Counted from the stretch's first letter, positions 1 through 9,534 are shown. The stretch is 64,000 bases of DNA from Haloactinopolyspora alba (GCF_003014555.1 NZ_PYGE01000014.1:81248-145247), one strand, 5' to 3'. Notes: a model not told the origin generated them from the letters alone. Translations and numbers: made by a program.

Positions 1-2742
1 GTCGCGTACCTGGTCGTGGTCAAGGTCGCCTCCGGGGCCAGTACCGTCACCGCGGGCGGCAGCGGCGCGGGTTACTCCGTCTACTCCAACGCGATGCTGA
101 TCATGATGGTGCCGCACTCGGTCATCACGGTGTCGCTGGCGACGGCGCTGCTGCCGCGGCTGGCCGACCTCGCCTCCGAGGGCAGGCTCGACGAGGTCCG
201 CTCGAAGCTGGTGTCGGCCATCCGGATGTGCCTCGCGGTGATCATCCCGCTCGGCGCCCTGGTGGCCGCCCTGGCGTTCCCGCTGACCGCGATGATCTTC
301 GACTACGGGTCCGCCGAGGGACAGACCGGCCGGCTGGCGCTCACCCTCGCGCTGCTGATGCCCGGCCTCGTCGGCTTCACCGTCCACTACCTGGCGCTAC
401 GCGGCTTCTATGCGGTGCAGGACACGAAGACGCCGTTCTTCACCCAGATCTGGGTGGCGTCGGTCATCACGGCCGGCGCGATCGGCGTCGCCGTCGTCTC
501 GCCCGGCAACGACTACGTCACCATGGCGTTGGCCGGCGGCTACAGCCTCGCCTACATCGTCGGCTCGGCCGTGGGGATGCTGCGGCTCCAGCGGCGCATC
601 GGCGCGCTCGGCGGTGGTGAGCTGGTCCAGCACATCATCCGGGTGCTGTTCCACTCGCTGATCGCGGCCGGGCTGGCCTGGCTGGTCTGGCGCGGCTGGA
701 GCGGCCTCGGCGCCCTCGACGGGATGCCGTCGATCATCACCAACCTGGTCGAGCTGGCCGTCGGCGGCACGGTGGGAATGGTCGTCTTCGTCGGGCTCGC
801 GTTCGCCTTCCGCGTCGACGAGGTCCGCCGGGCGGTGGCGATGGTCATGGCCAAGCTCCGCGGCGCCCCCGCCCAGCCGGCCGAGGTCGACCCCGGCGAG
901 CTGCTCGAGGACACCGCCGAGTACGCGCTGCCCGCCGAGACCGGCACGCTGAGCATCTTCCGCCGGCCGGTCGACCCGGACATGACCTCGGAGTTCTTCC
1001 TCGACGAGACGCTGCCCGGGGTGCCGAGCTTCTTCGACACGACCGCGGGAGCCCCCCGGTCCCGGACCGGATCGAACCGGCCCGCTCCCCCGACCGGTGC
1101 CAGATCGGACCGGTCCGGCACCGCCACCTCGGACACGCAGCCCCCACCACCGGGCGATCTGCCACCCACACCGCTCGGCGGTACCGTCCAGCCGGGCCAA
1201 CGCCGTACCGTCGCCGGGCGTTACCGGTTCGAACGGCTGCTCGACGACTCCGACGGCGTGTACTCGTGGCAGGCGGTCGACGACGTGCTGCGGCGTGCGG
1301 TGTTCATCCAGGCCGTCGGCTCCGACGACCCACGTGCCCAGGGCTTCCTCACCGCGGCGCGCGTGTCCTCCACGGTCGGCGACGCGCGGTTCCTGCGGGT
1401 GCTCGACGTCGGCACCGACGACGTCGCCTACGTGGTGCGCGAGTGGACACCCGGGCAGAGCCTCGAGGCCCTCCTCGGCACCGGAGCCTTCCACCCCGAC
1501 CAGGCCGCGGCCGTCGCCCGCGACGTCGCCGAAGCGCTCGCCGCCGCCCACACCCAAGGGCTGGCACACCGGCATCTCGACCCCGCCCTCGTCTTCGTCA
1601 CCGCCGACGGATCCGTCAAGATCGCCGGCCTCGAGACCGAGCACGCGTTGCGCGGACCGGCGCCGACACCCTGCCCGCCGGTCACCGACACGTCCCGCCC
1701 GGACCCCGCCGAGCTCGACGCGATCGGCGTCGGCGGCATCCTCTACGCGGGACTCACCGCGCGCTGGCCCGCCGAAGCGTTCGGCGCGCTGGCTCCCGCA
1801 CCGCACATCGACGGGCGCATCGCCTCGCCGCGGCAGGTGCGCCCCGGCGTGCCCGGACACCTCGACGCGGTGGCCGACCGCGCCATCGGCCACGCCCGGC
1901 GGCATCACGCCCAGCCGTTGCTCAGCCCGTCCGCCGTCGCGTCGGAGCTGTCCACCACGACGAAGCCGCCGCGTCCCACGGTGACCGAGCCGCCGGGACC
2001 GCAGGAGCAGCCGCCCGCACTGCTCGACGAACCCGGAACGCCGCCGCCACCGCCGAGCCGGATCGAGCAGCGCCGCGAACGTCGCCGCTCCGGCCGGGGT
2101 GCGCGCGTGCTCGGGGTGATGGCCGCGACACTGTTGCTCGTCGGATCCACCCTCGTCGGACTGCAGCTGCTGCTCGGAGCGATCGACGACGAAGGCGAGG
2201 GCGAGGGCGGCGGCGCCGCGGGAACCCCGTCCGCCGAGACCACCTCGCAGACGCAGCCCACGCCCACCGGCGATCCGACCCCGATGCCCGTCGCCGAGGC
2301 CTCCGACTACGACCCGACGCCGGAGTTCGGTGGTGAGGGCAACGGCGAGGAGAACCCCAGCGACGTCGGCAACGCCGTCGACGGCGACAGCGAGACGGCG
2401 TGGACCACGGTCAACTACTACGACCCGATGGAGGACCAGAAGCCCGGCGTCGGGCTGGTCCTCGACCTCGGCGAGGCCGTCGACGTGCGGGGCCTCCGGC
2501 TGGATCTCATCAACGAGGGCGCCTCGCTGGAGATCCGGGCCGCCGACGCGGAGGCCGAGGAGGCGCCCGACGATCTCGCCGAGTGGACAGTGGTCGATCA
2601 GATCGACTCGGCTGAGCAGAATGTCTCGCACAGTCTCGACGAGGCCGTCACCACCAGGTACGTCCTCGTGTGGTTCACTGCTCTGCCGTTGGACGGCGAA
2701 AACTATCGTGGCGGCATCACGGATGCGGAGGTGTTGGGGTGA
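1..2742 (+). CDS. murJ: MurJ lipid II flippase fused to pseudokinase and extracellular domain (5' partial)
   Basis: The reading frame is open from base 1, so the gene begins upstream of the window. Residues about 1-265 (counted from base 1) are the C-terminal membrane segments of a MviN/MurJ lipid II flippase. A protein-kinase-like fold lies at about 405-640. It is catalytically degenerate: the beta-3 lysine is absent (AVFIQAV), the catalytic loop reads HRHLDPALV, and the DFG motif is replaced by AGLE. A further membrane helix at about 700-724 is followed by a Thr/Pro linker and a discoidin-like extracellular domain at about 770-913. This is the architecture of the mycobacterial MviN homologue, whose pseudokinase recruits an FHA protein. 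Its place directly upstream of sigM supports the call. The stop overlaps the start of the next gene. Confidence 0.93.
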   Translation, partial: VAYLVVVKVASGASTVTAGGSGAGYSVYSNAMLIMMVPHSVITVSLATALLPRLADLASEGRLDEVRSKLVSAIRMCLAVIIPLGALVAALAFPLTAMIFDYGSAEGQTGRLALTLALLMPGLVGFTVHYLALRGFYAVQDTKTPFFTQIWVASVITAGAIGVAVVSPGNDYVTMALAGGYSLAYIVGSAVGMLRLQRRIGALGGGELVQHIIRVLFHSLIAAGLAWLVWRGWSGLGALDGMPSIITNLVELAVGGTVGMVVFVGLAFAFRVDEVRRAVAMVMAKLRGAPAQPAEVDPGELLEDTAEYALPAETGTLSIFRRPVDPDMTSEFFLDETLPGVPSFFDTTAGAPRSRTGSNRPAPPTGARSDRSGTATSDTQPPPPGDLPPTPLGGTVQPGQRRTVAGRYRFERLLDDSDGVYSWQAVDDVLRRAVFIQAVGSDDPRAQGFLTAARVSSTVGDARFLRVLDVGTDDVAYVVREWTPGQSLEALLGTGAFHPDQAAAVARDVAEALAAAHTQGLAHRHLDPALVFVTADGSVKIAGLETEHALRGPAPTPCPPVTDTSRPDPAELDAIGVGGILYAGLTARWPAEAFGALAPAPHIDGRIASPRQVRPGVPGHLDAVADRAIGHARRHHAQPLLSPSAVASELSTTTKPPRPTVTEPPGPQEQPPALLDEPGTPPPPPSRIEQRRERRRSGRGARVLGVMAATLLLVGSTLVGLQLLLGAIDDEGEGEGGGAAGTPSAETTSQTQPTPTGDPTPMPVAEASDYDPTPEFGGEGNGEENPSDVGNAVDGDSETAWTTVNYYDPMEDQKPGVGLVLDLGEAVDVRGLRLDLINEGASLEIRAADAEAEEAPDDLAEWTVVDQIDSAEQNVSHSLDEAVTTRYVLVWFTALPLDGENYRGGITDAEVLG

Positions 2743-3392
2743 CTCGGCCCTCGCCGGCGCCTCGTCCGAGCGACGAGGACCTGCTCCGCAGGCACGTCGC
2801 CGGCGACGCCGACGCGTTCGGCGAGCTGGTGGCCAGGCACCAGGACCGCCTCTGGGCCGTCGCACTACGCACGCTCGGCGACCAGCACGACGCCGCCGAC
2901 GCACTCCAGGACGCCATGATCAACGCGTTCCGCCGGGCCGGCTCGTTCCGCTCCGAGTCGGCCGTCACGACGTGGCTGCACCGGATCGTCGTCAACGCCT
3001 GCCTCGACCGGGTGCGCCACAACGCCGCCCGGCCCGCCGATCCGGTGGCCTTCGACGGCAGCGAGGTCCCCGGGGTGACGCCGTCGACCATGGCCGTCGA
3101 CGATCCCGCCGAGCGGACCTCGATGCGTCTCGACCTCGAACAGGCGCTGGCCACACTGCCGGACGAGCAGCGGGTCCCGCTTGTCCTGGTGGACGTCGAG
3201 GGCTACCCCGTCGCCGACGCGGCCCAGATGCTCGACCTGCCCGCGGGCACCGTCAAGAGCAGATGCGCCCGTGCCCGAGCCAAACTGCTGCCGTTGCTGG
3301 CTCCGGGGCGATCGGGCACGACCGGGAACCAACCCGGCAACGACGACGTCCCATCACCGACCACGCACGGACCTGGAGGTGAGCAGCGGTGA
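2739..3392 (+). CDS. sigM: ECF sigma factor, SigM type
   Basis: This 217-residue ECF sigma factor has region 2 at about residues 20-90 (AFGELVARHQDRLW, then DALQDAMINAFRRAG and TTWLHRIVVNACLDRVR). Region 4 is at about 135-190 (LPDEQRVPLVLVDVEGYPVADA then GTVKSRCARARAKL). The GTG start at 2739 is chosen because it overlaps the murJ stop (GTGA) and follows a GGAGG site. Synteny with murJ upstream and an anti-sigma plus thioredoxin genes downstream matches actinobacterial sigM. It probably directs part of the envelope or redox stress regulon under the anti-sigma encoded next. Confidence 0.92.
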   Translation: MTRPSPAPRPSDEDLLRRHVAGDADAFGELVARHQDRLWAVALRTLGDQHDAADALQDAMINAFRRAGSFRSESAVTTWLHRIVVNACLDRVRHNAARPADPVAFDGSEVPGVTPSTMAVDDPAERTSMRLDLEQALATLPDEQRVPLVLVDVEGYPVADAAQMLDLPAGTVKSRCARARAKLLPLLAPGRSGTTGNQPGNDDVPSPTTHGPGGEQR

Positions 3393-4159
3393 CATCAGCC
3401 GGGACTCATCCCGCTCCCGTGACGCTGGCCGAGTACGTCGAGGGCGTCCTCGACGACGACTCGGCACGCAGTACCGCCTCGCACGTGGACGAGTGCCCGA
3501 CGTGCCGGCAGGTCGTCGACGATCTGCGCGGCGTACCGGCGGCGCTGCGCGACCTGCCGGCCGAGATGCCGGTACCGGAGCACGTCTCGGCCCGGCTGAC
3601 GGCGGCCATCGCCGCCGAGCACGCACGGGGCTCGCAGACGCACGCCGGCGACGACCACGGCACCGTCGCCTGGTTCCGGCGCGGCGTCCCCCGGGCGGTG
3701 GCGGCCGCCGCGAGCATCGCCGTGCTCGGCCTGGCCGGATACATCGCGGTCGGCGGCGACGGCGGACCCGACGAGGCCACCACGGCCGGTTCGGGGGCGG
3801 AGTCGCTCAGCGAGAGTGCCGGCGAGAACGCCGGCTCCGGTCCGGGTCCGCGGGTGGCCGAGGATGGCGGCTCCCCCCTCGACGGCCAGATGCAGGAGCT
3901 GGAAGCGTCGACCGTCACCGAGCTCGAACAGGCGACGCGAGGCGTGTGGGAGAACCGCACCGAGATGGCGCCGGGATGCGGCAGCGCCCTCGCCGACCAG
4001 GTCGGCCTCGAGCTGGTCGGCTCGGTCGAGCACGGCTCCGGCGTCCTGGTCGTGCTGGAGAACCCGGACGCCGCGCAACTCGAAGGCAGGCTCGTCTCCA
4101 CCTGCGGATCCACCACGGCCGAGGCGCTTGCCGCGCCGGTCACCGTCCCCGTCCCCTGA
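3389..4159 (+). CDS. membrane anti-sigma factor for SigM
   Basis: This 256-residue protein has a zinc anti-sigma (ZAS-type) motif near the N terminus, HVDECPTC, preceded by a short acidic helix. One membrane helix sits at about residues 105-125 (AVAAAASIAVLGLAGYIAV). About 130 extracytoplasmic residues follow, containing two cysteines (APGCGSAL and VSTCGSTT). It would hold SigM at the membrane through the cytoplasmic domain and sense envelope or redox state outside; that role is inferred from family and position. The GTG start overlaps the sigM stop (GTGA) after GGAGGTGAG, so the two are translationally coupled. The mycobacterial equivalent is RsmA. Confidence 0.88.
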   Translation: MTSAGTHPAPVTLAEYVEGVLDDDSARSTASHVDECPTCRQVVDDLRGVPAALRDLPAEMPVPEHVSARLTAAIAAEHARGSQTHAGDDHGTVAWFRRGVPRAVAAAASIAVLGLAGYIAVGGDGGPDEATTAGSGAESLSESAGENAGSGPGPRVAEDGGSPLDGQMQELEASTVTELEQATRGVWENRTEMAPGCGSALADQVGLELVGSVEHGSGVLVVLENPDAAQLEGRLVSTCGSTTAEALAAPVTVPVP

Positions 4160-4254
4160 AGCCGGCGGGTCCGACCCGCACACACACGGCGGGAATGCGC
4201 GCCACCTAGGATCGGTTGAGCCAGGTGAATGCGTGAGCGAGGAAAGGCGCCAGC

Positions 4255-5223
4255 GTGACCGACACGAGAAATCTCATCATCATCGGCTCGGGTCCAGCCG
4301 GATACACGGCAGCGGTGTACGCCGCGCGGGCCCGGCTCGAGCCGCTCGTCCTCGAGGGCGAAGTCACGTGGGGCGGCGCGCTGATGAACACCACCGAGGT
4401 CGAGAACTACCCCGGCTTCCGCGACGCGATCATGGGTCCTGAGCTGATGGACGAGATGCGCGCGCAGGCGGAGCGGTTCGGCGCCGAGATCGTCACACGC
4501 GACGCCGTCGAGGTCGACCTCACCGGCGACGTCAAGGTCGTCAAGGACAGCGACGGAGCGGTGCACCAGGCGCGCGCCGTGATCCTCGCGACCGGCTCCG
4601 GCTACCGCGAGATCGGCCTCGAGAACGAGAAGCGGCTGTCCGGGCACGGCGTGTCGTGGTGTGCGACCTGTGACGGGTTCTTCTTCCGTGAGCAGGACAT
4701 CGCCGTCGTCGGCGGCGGAGACTCCGCCATCGAGGAGGCGACGTTCCTCACCCGGTTCGCCCGCAAGGTGTACGTCATTCACCGCCGCGACGAGCTCCGG
4801 GCGTCGAAGGTGATGCAGGAGCGCGCGTTCGCCAACGACAAGATCGAGTTCGTGTGGAACACCGTCGTCACGGACGTGCTCGGCAACGACAAGGTCAGCG
4901 GGCTGGCGCTGCGCGACACCGTCACCGGTGACGAGCGCACGCTCGACGTCACCGGGCTGTTCGTCGCGATCGGACACGACCCACGGTCCGAGCTGCTCGA
5001 AGACCAGGTCAAGCTCGACGCCGAGGGGTACGTGCTGGTCGACCACCCGTCCACGCGCACCGACCAGACCGGCGTGTTCGCTTGCGGCGACGTCGTCGAC
5101 CACATCTACCGGCAGGCGGTCACCGCGGCCGGTACGGGCTGCCAGGCGGCGCTCGACGCCGAGCGGTACCTCGCCGACATCGAGGTCGCCCAGAACGTCA
5201 AACCCGAGCTCGTCGTCTCCTGA
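4255..5223 (+). CDS. trxB: thioredoxin reductase
   Basis: This 322-residue flavoprotein reduces thioredoxin with NADPH. The N-terminal FAD dinucleotide motif is [17 protein letters not shown]. The redox-active disulfide is in [11 protein letters not shown], the NADPH motif is [12 protein letters not shown], and the C-terminal FAD motif is [10 protein letters not shown]. Length is normal for the low-molecular-weight class. The GTG start is preceded by GAGGAAAGG. It forms a disulfide-reduction pair with trxA 32 bases downstream and adjoins sigM, so redox stress control by SigM is plausible. Confidence 0.97.
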   Translation: MTDTRNLIIIGSGPAGYTAAVYAARARLEPLVLEGEVTWGGALMNTTEVENYPGFRDAIMGPELMDEMRAQAERFGAEIVTRDAVEVDLTGDVKVVKDSDGAVHQARAVILATGSGYREIGLENEKRLSGHGVSWCATCDGFFFREQDIAVVGGGDSAIEEATFLTRFARKVYVIHRRDELRASKVMQERAFANDKIEFVWNTVVTDVLGNDKVSGLALRDTVTGDERTLDVTGLFVAIGHDPRSELLEDQVKLDAEGYVLVDHPSTRTDQTGVFACGDVVDHIYRQAVTAAGTGCQAALDAERYLADIEVAQNVKPELVVS

Positions 5224-5255
5224 CGCCGATCTCGATCCGTCACAAGGAGTGATCA

Positions 5256-5582
5256 ATGGGGAACATCCAGCACGTCACCGATGCCGACTTCGCCGAGAAG
5301 GTGCTCAAGAACGACAAGCCGGTGCTCGTCGATTTCTGGGCTGAATGGTGCACGCCGTGCCGCATGATCGCCCCGGTGCTCGAGGAGATCGCGGGCAAGC
5401 AGGACGACCTCGACATCGTCAAGCTCAACACCGACGAGAACCCCGAGACCGCCGCCGCGTACCGCATCACCTCGATCCCGGCGCTGAAGGTCTTCGACGG
5501 CGGCCAGGTCGTCAAGGAGATCATCGGCGCCAAGCCGAAGGCGGCCCTGCTCAACGAGCTCGGCGACTACGTCCCCAGCTGA
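5256..5582 (+). CDS. trxA: thioredoxin with WCTPC active site
   Basis: This is a 108-residue single-domain thioredoxin of typical length. The active site reads [10 protein letters not shown], where the usual dipeptide between the cysteines is Gly-Pro; here it is Thr-Pro, a change that in this fold can shift redox potential. The cis-proline region ([12 protein letters not shown]) is normal. The ATG follows AAGGAG. It is the electron acceptor of the adjacent TrxB. A strong hairpin lies just after the stop, so the trxBA transcript probably ends there. Confidence 0.96.
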   Translation: MGNIQHVTDADFAEKVLKNDKPVLVDFWAEWCTPCRMIAPVLEEIAGKQDDLDIVKLNTDENPETAAAYRITSIPALKVFDGGQVVKEIIGAKPKAALLNELGDYVPS

Positions 5583-5603
5583 CGCCACCGCTGCCTGACC
5601 TCG

Positions 5604-5637
5604 GATGCCCGTCGGACACACCAGTCCGGCGGGCATC
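5604..5637 (+). terminator. hairpin terminator after trxA
   Basis: A 13-bp stem pairs GATGCCCGTCGGA (5604-5616) with TCCGGCGGGCATC (5625-5637), with one G-U pair and an 8-base loop. It lies 22 bases after the trxA stop. There is no T-run, as is common for actinobacterial terminators. Confidence 0.7.
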
Positions 5638-5657
5638 ACCTTGCGCCCGGCCTGTAA

Positions 5658-5939
5658 ATGATCCACGTTGTTGAAGCATGGATGGAATCCCCTGCGTCAC
5701 CACCCTTACATGCCTCGTGATGCGTACATACGCCTGGTGATGTCCCACGCCGGCCGCAGTGCCGACCCCGGCCGCGGCGTCCCGTAACGCCTCCGTACCA
5801 CAGTGGCGAGAATCACAGCACCGCATCGTGACGAGTGGTGGTCGCCACCGCTCATGCACGATGCATCACGAGGATCCTCTGCGCATCACGAGGACTGCAG
5901 GGGTGGTGACGCAGGGAATTCCATGCGGAACGTGATCAT
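5658..5939. repeat. long imperfect inverted repeat with internal CCTCGTGATGC motifs
   Basis: The two arms (about 5658-5745 and 5858-5939) are imperfect reverse complements. The best block pairs 5682-5705 with 5901-5924 at 23 of 24 bases (core CCCTGCGTCACCACCC). Further inward both arms carry the motif CCTCGTGATGC and a second near-copy about 20 bases on; on the + strand the right arm shows GCATCACGAGGA at 5863-5874 and 5883-5894. The arms flank about 110 bases with a related CGCATCGTGACGAG. This could be a regulator binding array, a MITE-like remnant, or a recombination site. It occupies most of the 5583-6192 gap, in which I see no convincing gene. Confidence 0.7.
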
Positions 5940-5981
5940 TTTCGGCAACGTGCAGGCGGGGACAAAGGGCGCATAAGGGGG

Positions 5982-6004
5982 CGAATCGCGCGATAGGCGA
6001 TTCG
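5982..6004. repeat. short perfect inverted repeat
   Basis: CGAATCGC (5982-5989) and GCGATTCG (5997-6004) form an 8-bp perfect stem with a 7-base loop. It lies between the long inverted repeat and the next gene and could be a leader hairpin or an operator. Confidence 0.4.
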
Positions 6005-6192
6005 ATGCGCAGAGCGCGACCTCTTGCTCATCGCGCCGTTCAGTCATTCAATGGCATATCCGCCCAAACAATCCGCTCCGTTTGCCGACACACGTGTTCT
6101 CCCGGATCATCTCGTCACGGAAGTCCTTGCGCCGACACCTACGCCGGCAGGGACCGTGAACCACGCAAGATCGCCACGGCGAAGAGGTATGC

Positions 6193-6681
6193 ATGGAATA
6201 CAGGGACGATTTCTCGAATGCCGAGAGCGCCGCCATCGAGGCGTACACCTCGATGGCGGTGCGGCACACGATGCTGTTGTTGTTGGGCATCGCCACGATG
6301 ATGGCCTCCATTCTGGCCATCGTCCTCGCAGCGGTCGGCACGGTGCTCGACCTGGCCGGCGTGGCCGATCTGCACCCCGCGTTCACGCCGGTGGCCGTGT
6401 TCGGTCTCGTCTGCGGGGGTGTCGACTTCATCGCTCGCCGTCGTGACAACGATGACATCGCCGGCCTGGCCACCATCGGCGGGCAGGGCGCACTCACGAC
6501 GGCCGGAGTGGTGGCACTGCTCGGCTGGTTCTCCAGCGGAGCCTGGGTGCTCGCCGGCGCGCTCGCCGTCGGAGCGACAACCAGCGCGATCCTGTTCAAG
6601 TACCCCGAGTGGGAGACCCGGGCGGACATGCTCGAACGGTTCGTCCGCGTGCCCGACGACGGCGACGACGACCACCGCTGA
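6193..6681 (+). CDS. four-helix membrane protein of unknown function
   Basis: I do not recognise a family for this 162-residue protein. About 30 soluble residues are followed by four likely membrane helices: residues about 25-50 (MLLLLGIATMMASILAIVL), 58-80, 95-117 and 118-138. It ends in an acidic tail (PDDGDDDHR). The ATG at 6193 follows AAGAGG. It precedes the FtsK-type operon by 84 bases on the same strand and may be its first gene or a separate unit fed by the structured upstream region. Confidence 0.75.
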   Translation: MEYRDDFSNAESAAIEAYTSMAVRHTMLLLLGIATMMASILAIVLAAVGTVLDLAGVADLHPAFTPVAVFGLVCGGVDFIARRRDNDDIAGLATIGGQGALTTAGVVALLGWFSSGAWVLAGALAVGATTSAILFKYPEWETRADMLERFVRVPDDGDDDHR

Positions 6682-6765
6682 CGCCGGCACTTCACCCGTC
6701 ACAAATCGGCATCCTCGGACACCTTCGTAGAGGACAGCCACCAGCGTGACGGGAGGAAGTGCACG

Positions 6766-9534
6766 ATGCGTCTTTCCGCCCTCCGTGCCGGACGGCGTGC
6801 GGGCACCGGACCCGACGACCCGCCGGCGCGGCTCGCACACGCCGTCGACACCACCGACCACGCCGCCGAGCAGCTGCGTGTCCTGGCGGCTCGGGCCGCC
6901 GAACGCGAGCGCCGGCGGTTCGCCGAGCAGCAGCAGACCCTCACCCGCGACGCCGAACGCCGCCACGCTCGCACCAACGCGCTGCTCGCCGCCGCCACCG
7001 ACCGGGCCCGTCTCGACATCACCGAACTCCTCGGCCACGGTCCCGGATACGCCCATCAGCCCTGGGACGCCGCAGTCTGGGAGGAACCCTACGACGAGCC
7101 CGTCGAGCCACCCCGCGTCGTTCACGTCGCCACCCTCGGGCTCGCTTCCCCGAACTCCATCGTCGAGCTTCCGTTCGTGCTGCCCGCGCTCGGCGCCAAC
7201 GTCGTCATCACCCACACGCCGGCCGGTCGCGCACCCGCGCACAACCTCGCGCAAGGGTTCGTCACCCGCGCGCTCGCCGCGGCTCCGCCGGGGTCACTGC
7301 GTGCCCATCTGCTCGACGCCGGCGGGCTCGGCCAGAATCTGGGCATTCTCAGCAGACTGCCGGAGCCACTGGTCAGCGGCGGTGTCCGCGCCACACACGA
7401 CGAGATCGCCGCGGAGCTCACCACGCTGCGTGAACACGTTCACCGGCTGAACAGCCGCGTGCTTCTCGGTGACGGCGACTCGCTGGTCTCCCGCTGGCAC
7501 GACGGCAGCGCCCAGGGCGTTCCGTGCACGCTGGTGTTCGCCGCCGGCCTCGACGGGAGTCTGCACACCGACGACGCACAGCAGCTGTGGTCGCTGGCGC
7601 GCACCGGAAACCGATGCGGCGTCGCCGTCGTCGCGGTGATCGACACCGGTCGCGACCTTCCGCAGGGCGTCTCCCTGTCCGATCTCACCTCGACCGCCGA
7701 GCACGTGCACGTCGACGACGACGGCGGCGCATCCTGGGAGTCGGCTCCACCGGCGTTGCATCACCACACACGTGTGCGCTGCCCGAACCCGCCGGGCACC
7801 CGGCAGCACCGATTCCTGGCCACCGTCCTCGCGCCCGCCGCGGCTCGCGGCTCGAACCGGCCGGTCCGGCTGACGGAACTGTTGCAGAGCGAGCCTCCGG
7901 AGTCCGCGTCCACCACGACCACCGTCAGCGCACCCGTCGGTCTCGGCGCCGACGGCACCCCCATCGAACTCGCCGTCGGCGACGACGAGGACGTGCCGAT
8001 CGGCGGGCTTCTGGTCGGGCCCTCCGGCTCGGGCAAGACGACGCTGCTGCACGCGTTCATCCATGCGCTGGTCCACCGCTACCCCCCGGACGAGCTCGAG
8101 CTGCACCTGCTGGACATGAAAGCAGGCGTCGAGTTCGCCGAGTACGCCCCGCGCCCCGGCAGTCCGGCGCTGCCGCACGTGCGCACCGTCGGCATCGAGG
8201 CCGACGCGACCTTCGCGCTGGGCGTCCTCCACCACCTGCGTTCGGTCGACGCACGGCGCAAGCAGCTGTTCAAGGACGCTTCGGCCGCCTTCGGACAAGA
8301 GATCAAGAACATCGCCGAGTACCGGGAGGTCACCGGCGCCCGGTTGCCCCGTGTCCTGCTCATCGCCGACGAGTTCCAGTTGATGCTGGCCGGTCCCACC
8401 GAGGACGAGGCGTGGTCGAGCCTGGACGTCCTCGCCAAACAGGGCCGCAGCCAGGGCATCCACCTGCTGCTCGCCACCCAGAGCCTCAACTCCGTCGGCC
8501 AGGGACGGGGTCTGCAGAAGGCGTCCGTGTTCGACCAGCTCGAGCTGCGTCTGGGACTGCGCTGCAAGCCGGACGAGCTCAGCACGCTCCTGGACCGCAC
8601 GGTCCGCGACCGTCTCGACACCGGACGACGTGGCTCCGGCGTCCTGAACCGCAGCCACGGCGACAGGGACGCCGACCAGCTGTTCCAGGCCGGCCTGCTC
8701 GAACCCGACGAGCGCCGCAGCATCCGCGCCGACATCGACGCCCGGCACCTCGCCGGCCCGCGACCGATCCGGGTCAGCCGTGGTGCCAGCGCGGTCGAGC
8801 TCGCCGACGTGGCCGACACGCTGACCGCGGCCACGACACCGTCGATCTACGTGGGTGCTCCCGTCGGCGTCGACCCGCCGCTGGTCGGGGTTCCGGCCCA
8901 CCCGGGCGGTGGACGCGGCCTGCTGCTGTCGGACCGGGACGAGAGCCGGGCGGTGAACTCCGTCGCTGCGATCCTCGCCGGCCTCGCACTGCAGCCGGGC
9001 TGCCGCGATGCGCGCTTCGTCGTGCTGGACCTGCTGCCCGAGACGGTCCCGGCGCGACGCCCGCTCGACCGCGTCGTCGAACTGCTGGGCGAGCGCGTCA
9101 CCACCGTGACCGAGAAGGACGCCGGCACGCTGCCGGACGTCGCCGCGGATCACGGCGGCGCGGCGTTCGTGGCCGTGCTCGGCCTGCAGTACAGCGACCT
9201 CGAGGTGCCGTTCTACGCCGCCACCGACGAGCCGCACCCGCTGAGCTGGCTGTGCTCCGACGCCCCGGCCCGGTCGGTGTTCCCGCTGATCTGGCTCGAC
9301 ACCCCCGACCGGCTGCGATCGCTGGGTCCCGACGGCGAGCGGCTGCAGCTGCGCGCCGATGCCGGAACGGACGTCGTCGACACGGCGACCTTCCTGGGTC
9401 GACGCCCACCGTTCGCGGCGGCCCGCGGCCGGATGTGGTTCCACGACCTCGCCGGTGACACCGATCCGCGGCTGGTCGACCCGTTGACGGTCGGCACTCA
9501 CCTGCCCGAACTGCTGGACGGAGCACTCCGGTGA
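6766..9534 (+). CDS. FtsK/SpoIIIE-type ATPase with N-terminal coiled coil
   Basis: This 922-residue protein starts with a charged coiled coil (about 20-90; AERERRRFAEQQQTLTRDAE). A divergent segment with weak ATPase resemblance covers about 100-370. The FtsK/SpoIIIE motor follows: Walker A GPSGSGKTT at about 418-426, Walker B RVLLIADEFQ near 530, and LLLATQSL. A third C-terminal domain (about 690-900) has an ATPase-like layout but no intact Walker A (GGGRGLLLSDRD). This triple layout recalls EccC-type motors of type VII secretion as well as DNA pumps. No membrane helix is evident, unlike true FtsK. The ATG at 6766 follows GGGAGG. It overlaps the next gene by GTGA, so the two act together. Substrate (DNA or protein) is not deducible. 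Confidence 0.85.
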   Translation: MRLSALRAGRRAGTGPDDPPARLAHAVDTTDHAAEQLRVLAARAAERERRRFAEQQQTLTRDAERRHARTNALLAAATDRARLDITELLGHGPGYAHQPWDAAVWEEPYDEPVEPPRVVHVATLGLASPNSIVELPFVLPALGANVVITHTPAGRAPAHNLAQGFVTRALAAAPPGSLRAHLLDAGGLGQNLGILSRLPEPLVSGGVRATHDEIAAELTTLREHVHRLNSRVLLGDGDSLVSRWHDGSAQGVPCTLVFAAGLDGSLHTDDAQQLWSLARTGNRCGVAVVAVIDTGRDLPQGVSLSDLTSTAEHVHVDDDGGASWESAPPALHHHTRVRCPNPPGTRQHRFLATVLAPAAARGSNRPVRLTELLQSEPPESASTTTTVSAPVGLGADGTPIELAVGDDEDVPIGGLLVGPSGSGKTTLLHAFIHALVHRYPPDELELHLLDMKAGVEFAEYAPRPGSPALPHVRTVGIEADATFALGVLHHLRSVDARRKQLFKDASAAFGQEIKNIAEYREVTGARLPRVLLIADEFQLMLAGPTEDEAWSSLDVLAKQGRSQGIHLLLATQSLNSVGQGRGLQKASVFDQLELRLGLRCKPDELSTLLDRTVRDRLDTGRRGSGVLNRSHGDRDADQLFQAGLLEPDERRSIRADIDARHLAGPRPIRVSRGASAVELADVADTLTAATTPSIYVGAPVGVDPPLVGVPAHPGGGRGLLLSDRDESRAVNSVAAILAGLALQPGCRDARFVVLDLLPETVPARRPLDRVVELLGERVTTVTEKDAGTLPDVAADHGGAAFVAVLGLQYSDLEVPFYAATDEPHPLSWLCSDAPARSVFPLIWLDTPDRLRSLGPDGERLQLRADAGTDVVDTATFLGRRPPFAAARGRMWFHDLAGDTDPRLVDPLTVGTHLPELLDGALR

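Noticed and set aside
397..2904. Very long antisense open frame opposite murJ
   Set aside because: It is the mirror of a strongly supported gene in GC-rich DNA; the translation is Arg/Gly-rich with no motif.
5863..5894. CRISPR-like repeat pair (GCATCACGAGGA twice, 20 bases apart)
   Set aside because: Only two short direct copies, no regular spacer array and no cas genes; the motif is explained better by the inverted-repeat structure.
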